Positions 48,800 to 57,829 of a stretch of 64,000 nt of DNA are shown here, one piece after another. The DNA comes from Cognaticolwellia beringensis (lineage in GTDB: Bacteria > Pseudomonadota > Gammaproteobacteria > Enterobacterales > Alteromonadaceae), in contig NZ_CP020465.1 of assembly GCF_002076895.1 (NCBI RefSeq), positions 1,612,001-1,676,000 on the forward strand, read 5' to 3'. The number at the start of each line of letters is the position of its first letter. Positions within the stretch are counted from its first letter, which is position 1. The notes beneath the pieces were generated by a model. It saw nothing but the letters and a program-made list of their open reading frames with translations, did not search any database and was not told the DNA's origin. Both the position numbers and the translations under genes were made by a program.

Positions 48800-49423
48800 T
48801 TAACCTGCAACAGAAACGTTTATTTTAGCCAGTTGACGATCATGATATGTCGCTAAGACAATAATTGAAACAATGGCCCCTAATAATGCTAAGGCCATAT
48901 CTGACTGCGTATCCCAAATATAACCTTGTGTACCCAAGAAGGCTTCAGCATTTTCACCTGAGGCGACAGCAACCCACCATTCTATCAGTTCATAAAACGC
49001 GCTAAAAGCCAAACAAATAGAAACAATAATAACATTTAACCAAGCTTTGCCATTAACAACACATTTTCGGATCAGGATTTCACGGGCCAGTAAAGCAGGT
49101 ACAAAGCCTTGGAAAAAATGCCCTACTTTATCGTAATTATTGCGCTCAGATCCCATCCAATTGGCGATGGTGTCGAAAAGAGGTACTTCTGCATACGTGT
49201 AATGCCCCCCAACCATCAGTACTATGCAATGCAGTAAGATAAAATTATAAAGTAAACGCGTAAGCGGGAAGCTCCTTAAGCTTATCGCCATAAGCACTAA
49301 ACCGATAATCGCCGGTAATACTTCTAAAAACCAAGTAAATTGATCTTTTGGCCCAATACCCGACCAAATTAAGACGACAAAAAAGAGCGTTAACCAAAAG
49401 GCCTTTAACATTTTATTCACCAT
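48800..49423 (-). CDS. DUF2238 (YjdF-type) inner-membrane protein
   Basis: A 207-residue protein with five or six membrane helices. DUF2238 signatures: GGHYTYAEVPLF near 73-84, NNYDKVGHFFQGFVPALLARE near 95-115 and FSAFYELIEWW near 139-149, with QGYIWDTQSDMALALLGA near 165-182. The conserved Asp, His and Glu in membrane segments look catalytic or metal-binding, but no function is known. It is the last gene of a three-gene operon with the membrane protein and oxygenase before it. Confidence 0.85.
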   Translation of the reverse strand: MVNKMLKAFWLTLFFVVLIWSGIGPKDQFTWFLEVLPAIIGLVLMAISLRSFPLTRLLYNFILLHCIVLMVGGHYTYAEVPLFDTIANWMGSERNNYDKVGHFFQGFVPALLAREILIRKCVVNGKAWLNVIIVSICLAFSAFYELIEWWVAVASGENAEAFLGTQGYIWDTQSDMALALLGAIVSIIVLATYHDRQLAKINVSVAG

Positions 49424-49473
49424 TTAATAAATGACATGTTCATCAATTGCGTTAATCACTATAGATTTTTATA

Positions 49474-49842
49474 TTACCAGGTAGTGTAAATTATATAACT
49501 GCCAAAAATGAAAGAGAAAAATCCAGAAACGCGAAACGTAGTGCTAAATTTTTCTGCTGACCACAAAGCAAATGTTCGGTGTTTATCAGCACCAATAACT
49601 AGCAACAATATTGCGACAAGTAACATTAAGTAACCTAGGGTCGCATTCATAATTGGCGCTAAGGTCAAAGGTGAGTAATAGACAAAAACTACACCAAAAA
49701 ATAAACGGCTTAAAATTTCGAAAACATGAAAATATGTTTGTTGGCTAAACTTAATGATACCGGTAGCGAAAGTCTGAGGATTTTTTATCATTACCAAACT
49801 TATCACCATCATCAGTAAACCAAAAAAACTTAATAGCCACAT
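49474..49842 (-). CDS. four-helix membrane protein, unknown
   Basis: About 122 residues from the ATG at 49842 (MWLLSFFGLLMM...), which has GGAAG nine bases upstream; a longer start at 49866 would overlap the oxygenase gene by 19 bases. It has four hydrophobic segments separated by short loops, with a basic loop D-K-H-R-T-F-A-L-W. No family recognised. Tight spacing joins it to the DUF6445-type oxygenase and the DUF2238 gene. Confidence 0.65.
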   Translation of the reverse strand: MWLLSFFGLLMMVISLVMIKNPQTFATGIIKFSQQTYFHVFEILSRLFFGVVFVYYSPLTLAPIMNATLGYLMLLVAILLLVIGADKHRTFALWSAEKFSTTFRVSGFFSFIFGSYIIYTTW

Positions 49843-49847
49843 TTCAC

Positions 49848-50558
49848 TTAATCTTCCGCTAACCAAAAAAACGTTATCGCAAGGCGTTTATCTCTTTTTT
49901 CTTTACCAAAGTAACTACTGGCGCTATGCGCAATATTACCTTTAAACAAAATGAGTCGATTAAATTTATTCTCAATCGCGACATCTTCATACCAAGCACC
50001 TTTTGGTAAGCTCTCTGTTTTAAGCGCATCAACTAAGTTTACATATGGCGCTTCCACCAAATTACCGCCGGCAGCGCCGTTACTATATTTAAGCCGATAA
50101 AAACTAGTACCTGAGTGCGGTTGAGGGTTTTGACTTAAATAAAGTACTGCACCGAAACGACATAACTTCCGGTTATCAACATGGGGCCTTGCTTCACCCT
50201 CTTCAGCACCCACTAAAATTGCGGTATTGCTATCAACCACCACACTATCTGACTCAGCCACCCAAAACTCAGCTTTATTAACTTGCGATTTAGCCCACGT
50301 TTCAACCAACTGTAAGTCACTCTTACTTAGTGCGTTTTTTGATCGCATTCCTGGCCAAAGCTCTTTGGTGTAGGGAGAACCGAGCTTCCATTTCTTTTTG
50401 TTAAAACATTTATTGGCTAATTCAACAGCCTTCTTTTGTGGGAAGAAGTCATCTTGAATCCAATAATTCACACCTAATTCTGGTTTTTCATAAGGTAATG
50501 TTGGTGAATTATATGGAATTTCTGGTAATGCCGTATTGTCATCATATTTTTCATACAT
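49848..50558 (-). CDS. DUF6445-type 2-oxoglutarate/Fe(II) oxygenase
   Basis: A 236-residue protein with the oxygenase core: HVDNRKLCRFGAVLYLSQ near 126-143 gives the H-x-D metal pair, GTSFYRLKYSNG follows, and LILFKGNIAHSASSYFG near 201-217 supplies the distal His. The layout fits DUF6445, a P4H-related family often found with natural-product or tryptophan-halogenase genes in marine bacteria. Its substrate is unknown. First gene of an operon with two membrane proteins. Confidence 0.78.
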   Translation of the reverse strand: MYEKYDDNTALPEIPYNSPTLPYEKPELGVNYWIQDDFFPQKKAVELANKCFNKKKWKLGSPYTKELWPGMRSKNALSKSDLQLVETWAKSQVNKAEFWVAESDSVVVDSNTAILVGAEEGEARPHVDNRKLCRFGAVLYLSQNPQPHSGTSFYRLKYSNGAAGGNLVEAPYVNLVDALKTESLPKGAWYEDVAIENKFNRLILFKGNIAHSASSYFGKEKRDKRLAITFFWLAED

Positions 50559-50609
50559 ACGAATTATTATCTATATCCTTAGCGAAATTTAAAAAACGAT
50601 GCTGCAGGT

Positions 50610-50891
50610 TTACAACTTGTAATAATTGCCCTTAGGCGCGGCACCAAATAAACTCATTGCGGCTTGCATATCATCTTGTGGATAATTAGTAATCGCCAGT
50701 TGGTGGCTTTCAATACAATCCCATCGCTCAATAATCATAAATTGTTCTGCGTGCTCATTGTGCTTTAACAGTTCGCAGGAAAGACAACCTTCTGCACCAG
50801 AAATATAAGGTAAGAGTGCTTTTAGAAAAGCATACAGTTCTGCTGATTTTTGAGCTGCAGCGGTAAATTCATTAACACGGACTATACTCAT
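50610..50891 (-). CDS. antibiotic-biosynthesis-monooxygenase (ABM) domain protein
   Basis: A 93-residue ferredoxin-like fold protein: VRVNEFTAAAQKSAELYAFL, then GCLSCELLKHNEHAEQFMIIERWDCIESH, the ABM pattern in which a His or Asn near the cleft binds substrate. Relatives include YgiN-type quinol monooxygenases and heme-degrading enzymes. Only 51 bases separate it from the downstream oxygenase gene, so it may belong to the same transcript. Confidence 0.8.
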   Translation of the reverse strand: MSIVRVNEFTAAAQKSAELYAFLKALLPYISGAEGCLSCELLKHNEHAEQFMIIERWDCIESHQLAITNYPQDDMQAAMSLFGAAPKGNYYKL

Positions 50892-51026
50892 AGTAACCTC
50901 TTTAAATATAATGATTTATTTTAATGTTTTTAACCAAGGACTTATCTTAATGTTTATTATTCAACTCATTTTTCGCTACAGTTATCCGCGTTAAAATTCA
51001 GTGTTAAAATTCAGTGTTAACTTTGT

Positions 51027-51833
51027 TCATATCGTGGTTTTCTTTATCGATGTAAGTAAATTAACAACTTCATCTTTATTATACAATACGCCACAATTTT
51101 CGGTAAACGCCGTCAATTGCTCAGTACTTGGAAAAGTAAAATAATCACCTGCCTGAGTTTGAATATCCGTTGTTAGTTCGCCACCATTTTCAAGTATATT
51201 AATCGCTTGTAAAATTAATTGGCATCCACCTATATACAAAGACAACACATGCCAGAGATAAGACTTTTCTTGCTGTACTGTCAGTGTTGAATTCGCAATA
51301 ACTCGGCCGGTATCTATCGTACTGTCATCTATAAAGTGTAAACTCGTCGACAGTTGCGCATCGCCATTTAATAAGGCCCAAAACGTGGCCATAACACCAC
51401 GGTAGTCTGGTAACTTTCCAGAGTGCAAATTAATGACACCGTGTTTTGCTAAGCCAATAATTGGCTTCTTTAGGATAACCCCGTAGCGAATAGAAACAAT
51501 TAAACCGGCTGAAAGTGACTGAATTTTTTCTATGCCCTCTGCTGAATTAATTTCATTTAAGCTTTCAATCTTAATATCGCTGTACTGATTTATTTCAGTA
51601 TAGGTTTTAAACATTAACGACTTTTCTGTACTCTCTGGCAATTGCTCAAGCGCCCGATAAACATCGTGTTGCTCAAATTGCGCTAAATCCTGCAAAGCTT
51701 GAGGGCGTGTGGAATTACCACCCACTTTACTAGATAAAAACACGGTAATATTATGCGATCGCAACGCTGGCAATAATAAATTTAATGCTAAATTACTAGC
51801 AATGTCATTATTCAGCAATAACACAATGTTCAT
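51027..51833 (-). CDS. formyltransferase-fold protein (Fmt-like)
   Basis: A 268-residue protein with the formyltransferase catalytic set: Asn and His in GVINLHSGKLPDYRGVMATFW, then Asp in SLHFIDDSTIDTGRVI. It lacks the C-terminal tRNA-binding domain of Fmt and is too long for PurN, so it likely formylates a sugar amine, an amino acid or another small amine. AGGAATT precedes the ATG. It is not beside a nucleotide-sugar cluster, which leaves the substrate open. Confidence 0.8.
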   Translation of the reverse strand: MNIVLLLNNDIASNLALNLLLPALRSHNITVFLSSKVGGNSTRPQALQDLAQFEQHDVYRALEQLPESTEKSLMFKTYTEINQYSDIKIESLNEINSAEGIEKIQSLSAGLIVSIRYGVILKKPIIGLAKHGVINLHSGKLPDYRGVMATFWALLNGDAQLSTSLHFIDDSTIDTGRVIANSTLTVQQEKSYLWHVLSLYIGGCQLILQAINILENGGELTTDIQTQAGDYFTFPSTEQLTAFTENCGVLYNKDEVVNLLTSIKKTTI

Positions 51834-51935
51834 AGCGATAATTCCTGTAGCTGTTGTTAACTCGTTTGATCCGAAGACTGAATGAAGGCTAAATTTGTCA
51901 TCAAACTTTATTGCAGCCGTAGATCTCCGATAATT

Positions 51936-52355
51936 TTATTCGCTCAACTGTTTCATCATATAATACCGACAACCAGTTTTTGGGTAGCCTTGCTGTGTCC
52001 ATTGCACTTGATAACCGTGCTTTTCATAAAAGGGCATCGCTTGAAAATTCAACGTGTCCAGTAACGCTTTATTACAACCTCGCACCTGTGCTGCTTGCTC
52101 TATTTCATGTAAAATTTTACTGCCGACTTGCTGGCCTCGCAGTGTTTCTGACACCCATAAAGTATTGATCATTAACCAATCACCAAATGTTCGACCTGCC
52201 GCGCCAGCAATAACATCACCATTTTCATCGTTTAACTTCACAGCAATCGCTTTACGTTCACTTACTTCCCAATGCGCCCAATTAAATTCAGCAATTTTAT
52301 CATCTAAAAATGCAATTAACTCTGTTGCTGGGTTTTCAATAACTTCTATTTTCAA
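51936..52355 (-). CDS. GNAT-family N-acetyltransferase
   Basis: A 139-residue GNAT. The acetyl-CoA loop is V-S-E-T-L-R-G-Q-Q-V-G-S-K-I-L near 88-102, followed by A-L-L-D-T-L-N-F-Q-A-M-P-F-Y-E-K-H-G-Y. The start of the domain with I-A-G-A-A-G-R is complete. The acceptor amine is unknown. It may be cotranscribed with the formyltransferase 100 bases downstream. Confidence 0.85.
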   Translation of the reverse strand: MKIEVIENPATELIAFLDDKIAEFNWAHWEVSERKAIAVKLNDENGDVIAGAAGRTFGDWLMINTLWVSETLRGQQVGSKILHEIEQAAQVRGCNKALLDTLNFQAMPFYEKHGYQVQWTQQGYPKTGCRYYMMKQLSE

Positions 52356-52401
52356 CGCTTCTTCCTGAGCAGGTTTAATACCTATATTGTCATGTATGCT
52401 T

Positions 52402-53346
52402 TTATAAACTATTTAATAACATCAACTCTTTAGGGTGAGGCTTCATATAATAAGAGTCGGTAATATAGTCGTTTGGAAAGCGTCTAAAATGATGGCGTAA
52501 TAATGTTATCGGCACAATAAGTGGCAACAAACCATTGCGGTATTGGTCAATAATATCTACTAATTCAGTTTTGTCATCAGCGCTGATAAAGTTTTTCAGA
52601 TAGCCTTGTAGATGATGTAAGGTATTTACGTGACCCTTCCGACTCGCTCTTAATTTGAGTAATGTCATCATTTTGGTTAAGTATTGCGGCAATACTTCGC
52701 TCGGTTCTTCAGCATGAGCTTGCGCTAGCCAATGCCCCAATTCTTTAGCCATCGCTTGGTTATGGCTCATAAAAATATACTTATGTTGGGCATGAAAACG
52801 ATTAAGTGTTTGTAATGAAAGTCCTTCTACCGCTAGCTTTTGCCAACGCGCATAAATAAACACTCGTTGAATAAAGTTTTCACGCAAAATCGCATCACCT
52901 AATCGACCTTCTTCTTCGACGGGTAAATTGGGATAATTTTCCATTAGCTTTTGCGCGTAAATGCCGACGCCAATTCGATCGGGCATATCACCTTTGTATA
53001 GACGCACGCGTTCCATACCACAACTGGGAGAGTCTTTCTTTAAGATGTAACCGCTCAGGTTTTGCTGCCATGTTTTTTGTTCTTCAGCACAATCTTTAAG
53101 CCGATCCGTTACATCTAAATCAGGATTTTTTGAGCCAACGCAATGTACCTTATCATCTAGTAAAACCAAACGGATGGTCTCACGAGGAATACCTAAGCCT
53201 ATTTCCACTTCTGGACAAAACGGAATAAAATCAAAATATTCACTTAAGGTATTATTTATATAAGAGTTATTTTTATGACCCGAGTCAAATCGTACTTTAT
53301 GGCCCAATAAGCAACTACTGATGCCAATTGATATCTTGTTATCCAT
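52402..53346 (-). CDS. DUF523-DUF1722 fusion protein (YbgA-related)
   Basis: A 314-residue protein. Residues 1-150 are DUF523, with GISSCLLGHKVRFDSGH and the conserved SPSCGMERVRLY near 109-120 and PFCPEVEIGLGIPRE near 42-56, rich in Cys motifs. Residues 190-310 are DUF1722 (H-A-Q-H-K-Y-I-F-M-S-H, LPLIVPITLLRHH). DUF523 proteins have recently been linked to thiouracil or sulfur chemistry, but the role of this fusion is not established. Single gene. Confidence 0.85.
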   Translation of the reverse strand: MDNKISIGISSCLLGHKVRFDSGHKNNSYINNTLSEYFDFIPFCPEVEIGLGIPRETIRLVLLDDKVHCVGSKNPDLDVTDRLKDCAEEQKTWQQNLSGYILKKDSPSCGMERVRLYKGDMPDRIGVGIYAQKLMENYPNLPVEEEGRLGDAILRENFIQRVFIYARWQKLAVEGLSLQTLNRFHAQHKYIFMSHNQAMAKELGHWLAQAHAEEPSEVLPQYLTKMMTLLKLRASRKGHVNTLHHLQGYLKNFISADDKTELVDIIDQYRNGLLPLIVPITLLRHHFRRFPNDYITDSYYMKPHPKELMLLNSL

Positions 53347-53425
53347 ATTCGTTCCCTTTAACTAAGTTTTTTATTTTTTATATAATTTCAGTATAACTAA
53401 AAGCCTAATTAAGTTAATCATTTAA

Positions 53426-53551
53426 ATGATATTGCTACTCACAAAAATTTACTCGGCAATGAAAGAACTAATGAAGGCAATCCCGGAGCAGCAATCCAAA
53501 GACACTAATGACACTAAAGGTATGGGGTTTAAAGATGACCTGAATAGATAA
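53426..53551 (+). CDS. possible 41-residue protein
   Basis: An ATG at 53426 opens 41 codons (begins MILLLTKIYSAMKELMKAIP, ends KDDLNR), closed by a TAA inside the terminator hairpin. It has no ribosome site and no recognised family. The amphipathic N-terminus and charged C-terminus are plausible for a small protein, but chance is likely. Confidence 0.25.
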   Translation: MILLLTKIYSAMKELMKAIPEQQSKDTNDTKGMGFKDDLNR

Positions 53552-53577
53552 AGCCCAATAAATACTGGGCTTTATCT
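53546..53577. terminator. perfect 12-base inverted repeat, likely terminator
   Basis: AGATAAAGCCCA / TGGGCTTTATCT with an 8-base loop, 30 bases after the stop of the minus-strand amidohydrolase. The stem is strong but the T-run is short (CTTTATCT). Confidence 0.65.
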
Positions 53578-53606
53578 AGATGCTTTAATTAAACAAAGTT
53601 GAAAGG

Positions 53607-56600
53607 TTATTTTTCAAAATAAAATTTAGCACGCTTATTATCGTAGTTACCCACTTCATTCATCGTTTCAGAATTATACAAACGGCCATTAACCATAGTG
53701 TAAATAACTTTATCAGATAAACGAATATCTTTGCTGACATCACCATCTACCACTAAAATATCCGCAAGTTTACCGACTTTTATCGAGCCTAATTGGCTAT
53801 CTAAACCTAAGGTGTGTGCTGGGGCAATGGTTGCTGTACGAATAGCATTTAATGGTGTCATACCGCCTTGTGCCATCATCCACATTTCCCAGTGCATCGC
53901 TAAACCTTCACGTTGACCATGACCACCAGAATTCACCACAACACCTAAGTCTTGTAGCTCTTTAGCCACTTTCGCAACATTAATGTGGTTGTAATGATGA
54001 TGTGGCGCTTTGGTGCGACGCATTGAACGCGGATCTAAGAACTCGCTCGGTACATACTGACTCAAACGTGGATGTTTCCATACATCTGTTGTGTCATACC
54101 AAAAATGCTCACCTGAAATACCCCCGTAAGCTACGCCCATCGTCGGCGTGTAGGCCATTTCAGATTGCGACCATAATTGCTTTATATCGTCATAAATTTT
54201 CGCGGTCGAAATTGAATGCTCTAACGTCGTATGACCATCAATAATCATAGATAAGTTGTGTTGTAGTAGCGAACCCCCTTCTGGTACCACTAAAATTTGG
54301 GCCTCACGTGCTGCTTGTATCATTTGTTGGCGCTGATTGCGACGCGGTTGATTGTAGCTTTTAACACTAAACACACCGGCTTTTTTCAAACGTTCAATAT
54401 GAAATTTAGCATCATCTAAACTATCAACATGCGAGGTATAGCCCGCAATAGTGGCACCGTATAAAATACTGCCCGTAGAGAATAAACGTGGACCAACAAT
54501 ATCACCAGCTTTTTGCATTTCACTGGCAGCAAAAAATTCAGTAGTGTCGTTTGATGGGTCGTGAACGGTAGTTACCCCTAATGCTAAACCAGCGTAATTT
54601 TTCCAGTTTTGCTGTGGAATAATTTCATTACTGCCTTGCGGGCCATGTGCATGCGCATCAATTAAGCCTGGCATAATCGACTTACCCGTAACATCAATCA
54701 CTTTAGCATTTGACGGAATATCTACTTGCCCATTTTTGCCCACGGCAATAATTTTATTGCCTTCGACAACCACAACGCCGTTTTCGATTATTTGCTCACC
54801 TTCCATCGTGATCACTTTACCGCCAACGAACGCAACTCGACCCGAAGGCTTATCAGCTTTTGCTTTAAAACCTAAATAAGTTTTAAGTGGCTCTGGTGTT
54901 GTTTCTGCTTTTGTCTGCTCTTCACTACTATCAACATCGTTACTTTCAACGTCAGTTTTCGCCAGTGCTTTTGTGTCCGTTATATCAAATAAACCGCCAA
55001 CACTTGCTTGATATAAGTCTGGTCCTAAGCTCCAGTAAAGTTCATTAGACTCACCATTCCAGTTGATACCTTCGCCAGCACGTAACGATAATTTTTTCAC
55101 CGGTAAGTTTTTTGCTTTCGGTCCAATATCAATCACTTGTCCGCGCTCAACAAATGGCGTTACAAATACTTTAAAACGTTCAGCAAACGCTAAATATTTG
55201 CCATCAGGTGACACCTTAAATTCAGTAGCAAACTTACCTTGATAAAGCGCTTGTTCCTTCTCAGCGTTTGATGAATGATTTAAATTAATTTTCACCAGTT
55301 GTGGCTTTTCACCGTTACGTAAAACATAAACACGATCGTTTTTAGCACCAAAATGTGGCAATAAGCCAGACTCTGTTACCAGCTTAGGCGTTCCATCTTT
55401 AACACTAACGGTATAAACCCCTGAGTTTAACCCCCACGTTGGATCGGTGATGTAACCGCCAGAAACTTTTCGAAATACCACGGTTTTTCCGTCTGGAGAA
55501 AAGCTAGGTTCTATGTATTTACCCGGTTCTTCGGTTAATAAACGGCTCTTACCACCACGTGATGATACGGTGCGAATTTCACCGAGTTGTTTATCATTCC
55601 AAGTGCTATAAACTACCGTTCTGCCATCACGAGAAAAACTCGGGTTTAATTCAAAGTGAGACTTTTGCTTAGTTAAACGCTTCGCTTTACCTTTGACTTT
55701 GCCATCAGCAATATTACGGATATAAATATGGCCCATTGACTCGTACACTACTTTGCGACCATCCGGTGATATTTCAATATCACGGAGCATTTTCACGTCA
55801 AAGTTATCTTGATCAATATCTTGTTGAAAGCGTAACGCAGTTTGGATTTTTTTCTCGGTTTTCACATGAAATGGGATAACCGTTGTCTTTTTGCTCTCAA
55901 GATCAAGTTTGTTGATTTGTCCGCCAGACCAAAATACCATGCCCGCGCTATTTGGCAACCACGCCATATTTGGATACACGCCGTGAATTGCCCACGTTTC
56001 TTGCATATCACGGTCTAAGTTTTCAAAAATCAGGCTTTCTTCACCACTTTTCAAGTCGTAAAGGTACAAATTAGATTGGAAATCGTCACGGCTAATATAA
56101 GCTAAGTACTTACCATCAGGTGATGGCACCGGTCGTATTGCACCACCTTTTCCAGAAACAACGACTTTAATTTCTCCGGTTTCGAGTTCAAGGCGTTTGA
56201 TTTTATAAATGCCTTTTTCAGAATCTTTACTGTAATGGAAGGTTTTTCCTGGAGTAGCATCTTGTGAGAAGTAAACGTATTTCCCGTCATGTGAAAATGC
56301 CGGTTCGCCTAAATCTTTCTGCTCATTAGGGCGTTTAGTTAACATTACGCCATTACCACCAGTTTTGTGGTACATCCATACTTCGCCAGCCCCCAAAGAA
56401 CGAGAACCGGTAAAGTGTTTACGGCCAACAATATAATTGCCGTCTGGTGACCAAGCCGGGCTATTTAATAAACGAAAGGTTTCTGAGCTAACCGCTTTGC
56501 CAGCACTACCATCAGCTTTCATAATCCATAAATTATCGCCGCCATCTTCATCAGAAGTAAAAGCAATATGTTGTCCATCTGGGCTAAAGCGCGGTTGCAT

Positions 56601-56912
56601 TTGCCAAGCAATATCTGTCATTAACGCTGTGGCTTCACCACCATCAACTGGCAAGGTGTAAATGTCACCAAGTAAATCAAATACTAAAGTTTTACCATCT
56701 GGGCTTATATCAACATTCATCCAAGTCCCTTGGCGAACATCAATTTTTGCGGTGCTGAATTCACCTTGCGGATTATTAACTGACCATTTCTCAGCTTTGT
56801 TTTTTTCTGGTGTTTTCGCCGTATTTTCTTCAGCAAAAGCTTGATGACCGGCACCTGCTACTAAAGCAATGCTAAGTGCTAGTGAAGAGATCCGAGCGGT
56901 AAATCTAGACAT
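53607..56912 (-). CDS. TolB-propeller amidohydrolase, secreted
   Basis: A 1101-residue protein: signal peptide at 1-27; a long WD40-like PD40 propeller region from about 60 to 640 with many S-P-D-G-K and F-S-x-D-G repeats; then an amidohydrolase domain from about 690. Metal ligands include H-x-H in MPGLIDAHAHGP, a Lys in VKSYNQP that may be carboxylated, and His in TTLEHS and SGGHGQ. Such propeller-amidohydrolases of Alteromonadales are secreted and thought to act on peptide or amide-linked substrates; the substrate is unknown. Confidence 0.9.
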   Translation of the reverse strand: MSRFTARISSLALSIALVAGAGHQAFAEENTAKTPEKNKAEKWSVNNPQGEFSTAKIDVRQGTWMNVDISPDGKTLVFDLLGDIYTLPVDGGEATALMTDIAWQMQPRFSPDGQHIAFTSDEDGGDNLWIMKADGSAGKAVSSETFRLLNSPAWSPDGNYIVGRKHFTGSRSLGAGEVWMYHKTGGNGVMLTKRPNEQKDLGEPAFSHDGKYVYFSQDATPGKTFHYSKDSEKGIYKIKRLELETGEIKVVVSGKGGAIRPVPSPDGKYLAYISRDDFQSNLYLYDLKSGEESLIFENLDRDMQETWAIHGVYPNMAWLPNSAGMVFWSGGQINKLDLESKKTTVIPFHVKTEKKIQTALRFQQDIDQDNFDVKMLRDIEISPDGRKVVYESMGHIYIRNIADGKVKGKAKRLTKQKSHFELNPSFSRDGRTVVYSTWNDKQLGEIRTVSSRGGKSRLLTEEPGKYIEPSFSPDGKTVVFRKVSGGYITDPTWGLNSGVYTVSVKDGTPKLVTESGLLPHFGAKNDRVYVLRNGEKPQLVKINLNHSSNAEKEQALYQGKFATEFKVSPDGKYLAFAERFKVFVTPFVERGQVIDIGPKAKNLPVKKLSLRAGEGINWNGESNELYWSLGPDLYQASVGGLFDITDTKALAKTDVESNDVDSSEEQTKAETTPEPLKTYLGFKAKADKPSGRVAFVGGKVITMEGEQIIENGVVVVEGNKIIAVGKNGQVDIPSNAKVIDVTGKSIMPGLIDAHAHGPQGSNEIIPQQNWKNYAGLALGVTTVHDPSNDTTEFFAASEMQKAGDIVGPRLFSTGSILYGATIAGYTSHVDSLDDAKFHIERLKKAGVFSVKSYNQPRRNQRQQMIQAAREAQILVVPEGGSLLQHNLSMIIDGHTTLEHSISTAKIYDDIKQLWSQSEMAYTPTMGVAYGGISGEHFWYDTTDVWKHPRLSQYVPSEFLDPRSMRRTKAPHHHYNHINVAKVAKELQDLGVVVNSGGHGQREGLAMHWEMWMMAQGGMTPLNAIRTATIAPAHTLGLDSQLGSIKVGKLADILVVDGDVSKDIRLSDKVIYTMVNGRLYNSETMNEVGNYDNKRAKFYFEK

Positions 56913-57195
56913 ATATTCAACCTAATCAGCTATGTAATTTATTTTTATAACCTTACTACAACACATCATTATTGAAAACTTAAGCCGAATGCGACAAATA
57001 GTCGCTATTTGCCGTTCAACACCCGTTACATAACGCTAAAACATTGTCGTCACCAAGAAGATATTATGCAGAAAAAATAGACAATATTTTTAATTTTCAG
57101 TATGGTATGTAAGTACTATAACTGTTCTCGAGTTACGACTATTCGCATTTCGAAATAGACCAGTTTTAAAACAATAAAAACAAGGACTGATTTTT

Positions 57196-57489
57196 ATGAA
57201 AAGACTAGAAGAAGCACAAGCAAGTTTAATAACCACCTACTCGCTCTACAATGCCGCAAGTGAAAAAAAGTTGCCGGCAATTGATGCTAACGATACTGAA
57301 ACCTTGAAGACTTTGTTAGAAGTTATTCAAAATCGTGAAGCCATTGCTTACGTTCAAAAAGTAAAGAAAAGCATTCCCACTGAAGTCACCGAACTTAAAA
57401 GATTACTCGCTGATGTTATGCTGTTACTTGATGGTGTCGATATTAAAATTCTTAAAGCAAAAAACAAAGTTACGGCAAGCGCTGAATAA
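57196..57489 (+). CDS. 97-residue helical protein, unknown
   Basis: A short, hydrophilic protein that is almost entirely alpha-helical: residues 1-20, 35-60, 62-80 suggest a coiled bundle. AAGGA nine bases before the ATG is a good ribosome site. No family recognised. A MITE copy begins 121 bases after the stop. Confidence 0.65.
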   Translation: MKRLEEAQASLITTYSLYNAASEKKLPAIDANDTETLKTLLEVIQNREAIAYVQKVKKSIPTEVTELKRLLADVMLLLDGVDIKILKAKNKVTASAE

Positions 57490-57609
57490 CGCACGGTTAA
57501 ATTAAGTACCTTACTTAAAGCTCGCTACTTTAGGCCTTAATTTAAAATATAAGTAAAGTTATCTACACAGGCTTATTTACATCTGATGGATAGTAAATAA
57601 GTCTGTGTT

Positions 57610-57771
57610 ATACCAATTTGATTAATTAAGTGTTCTACTTTTTCATGAGGAAAAATAGATAATTACAAGGCATAAAATTTAGTCAGTAGTTATTCTACTT
57701 ATAAATTTTATAACGCCGTAGTTATTCATTTTAACCATTAAAAATGAGCAGCTAATTAATCAACTTGGTAT
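57610..57771. mobile_element. MITE-like element, copy 3
   Basis: 162 bases with ends ATACCAATTTGATTAATTAA and the complement of ATACCAAGTTGATTAATTAA. These ends are the best preserved of the three copies. No ORF inside. It sits between the 97-residue gene and ubiX, which converge on it. Confidence 0.87.
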
Positions 57772-57829
57772 ATTCATATCAATAATAAATATAATCGCTC
57801 AATGAACCTTGCCCAAAATAGCACAGGCT

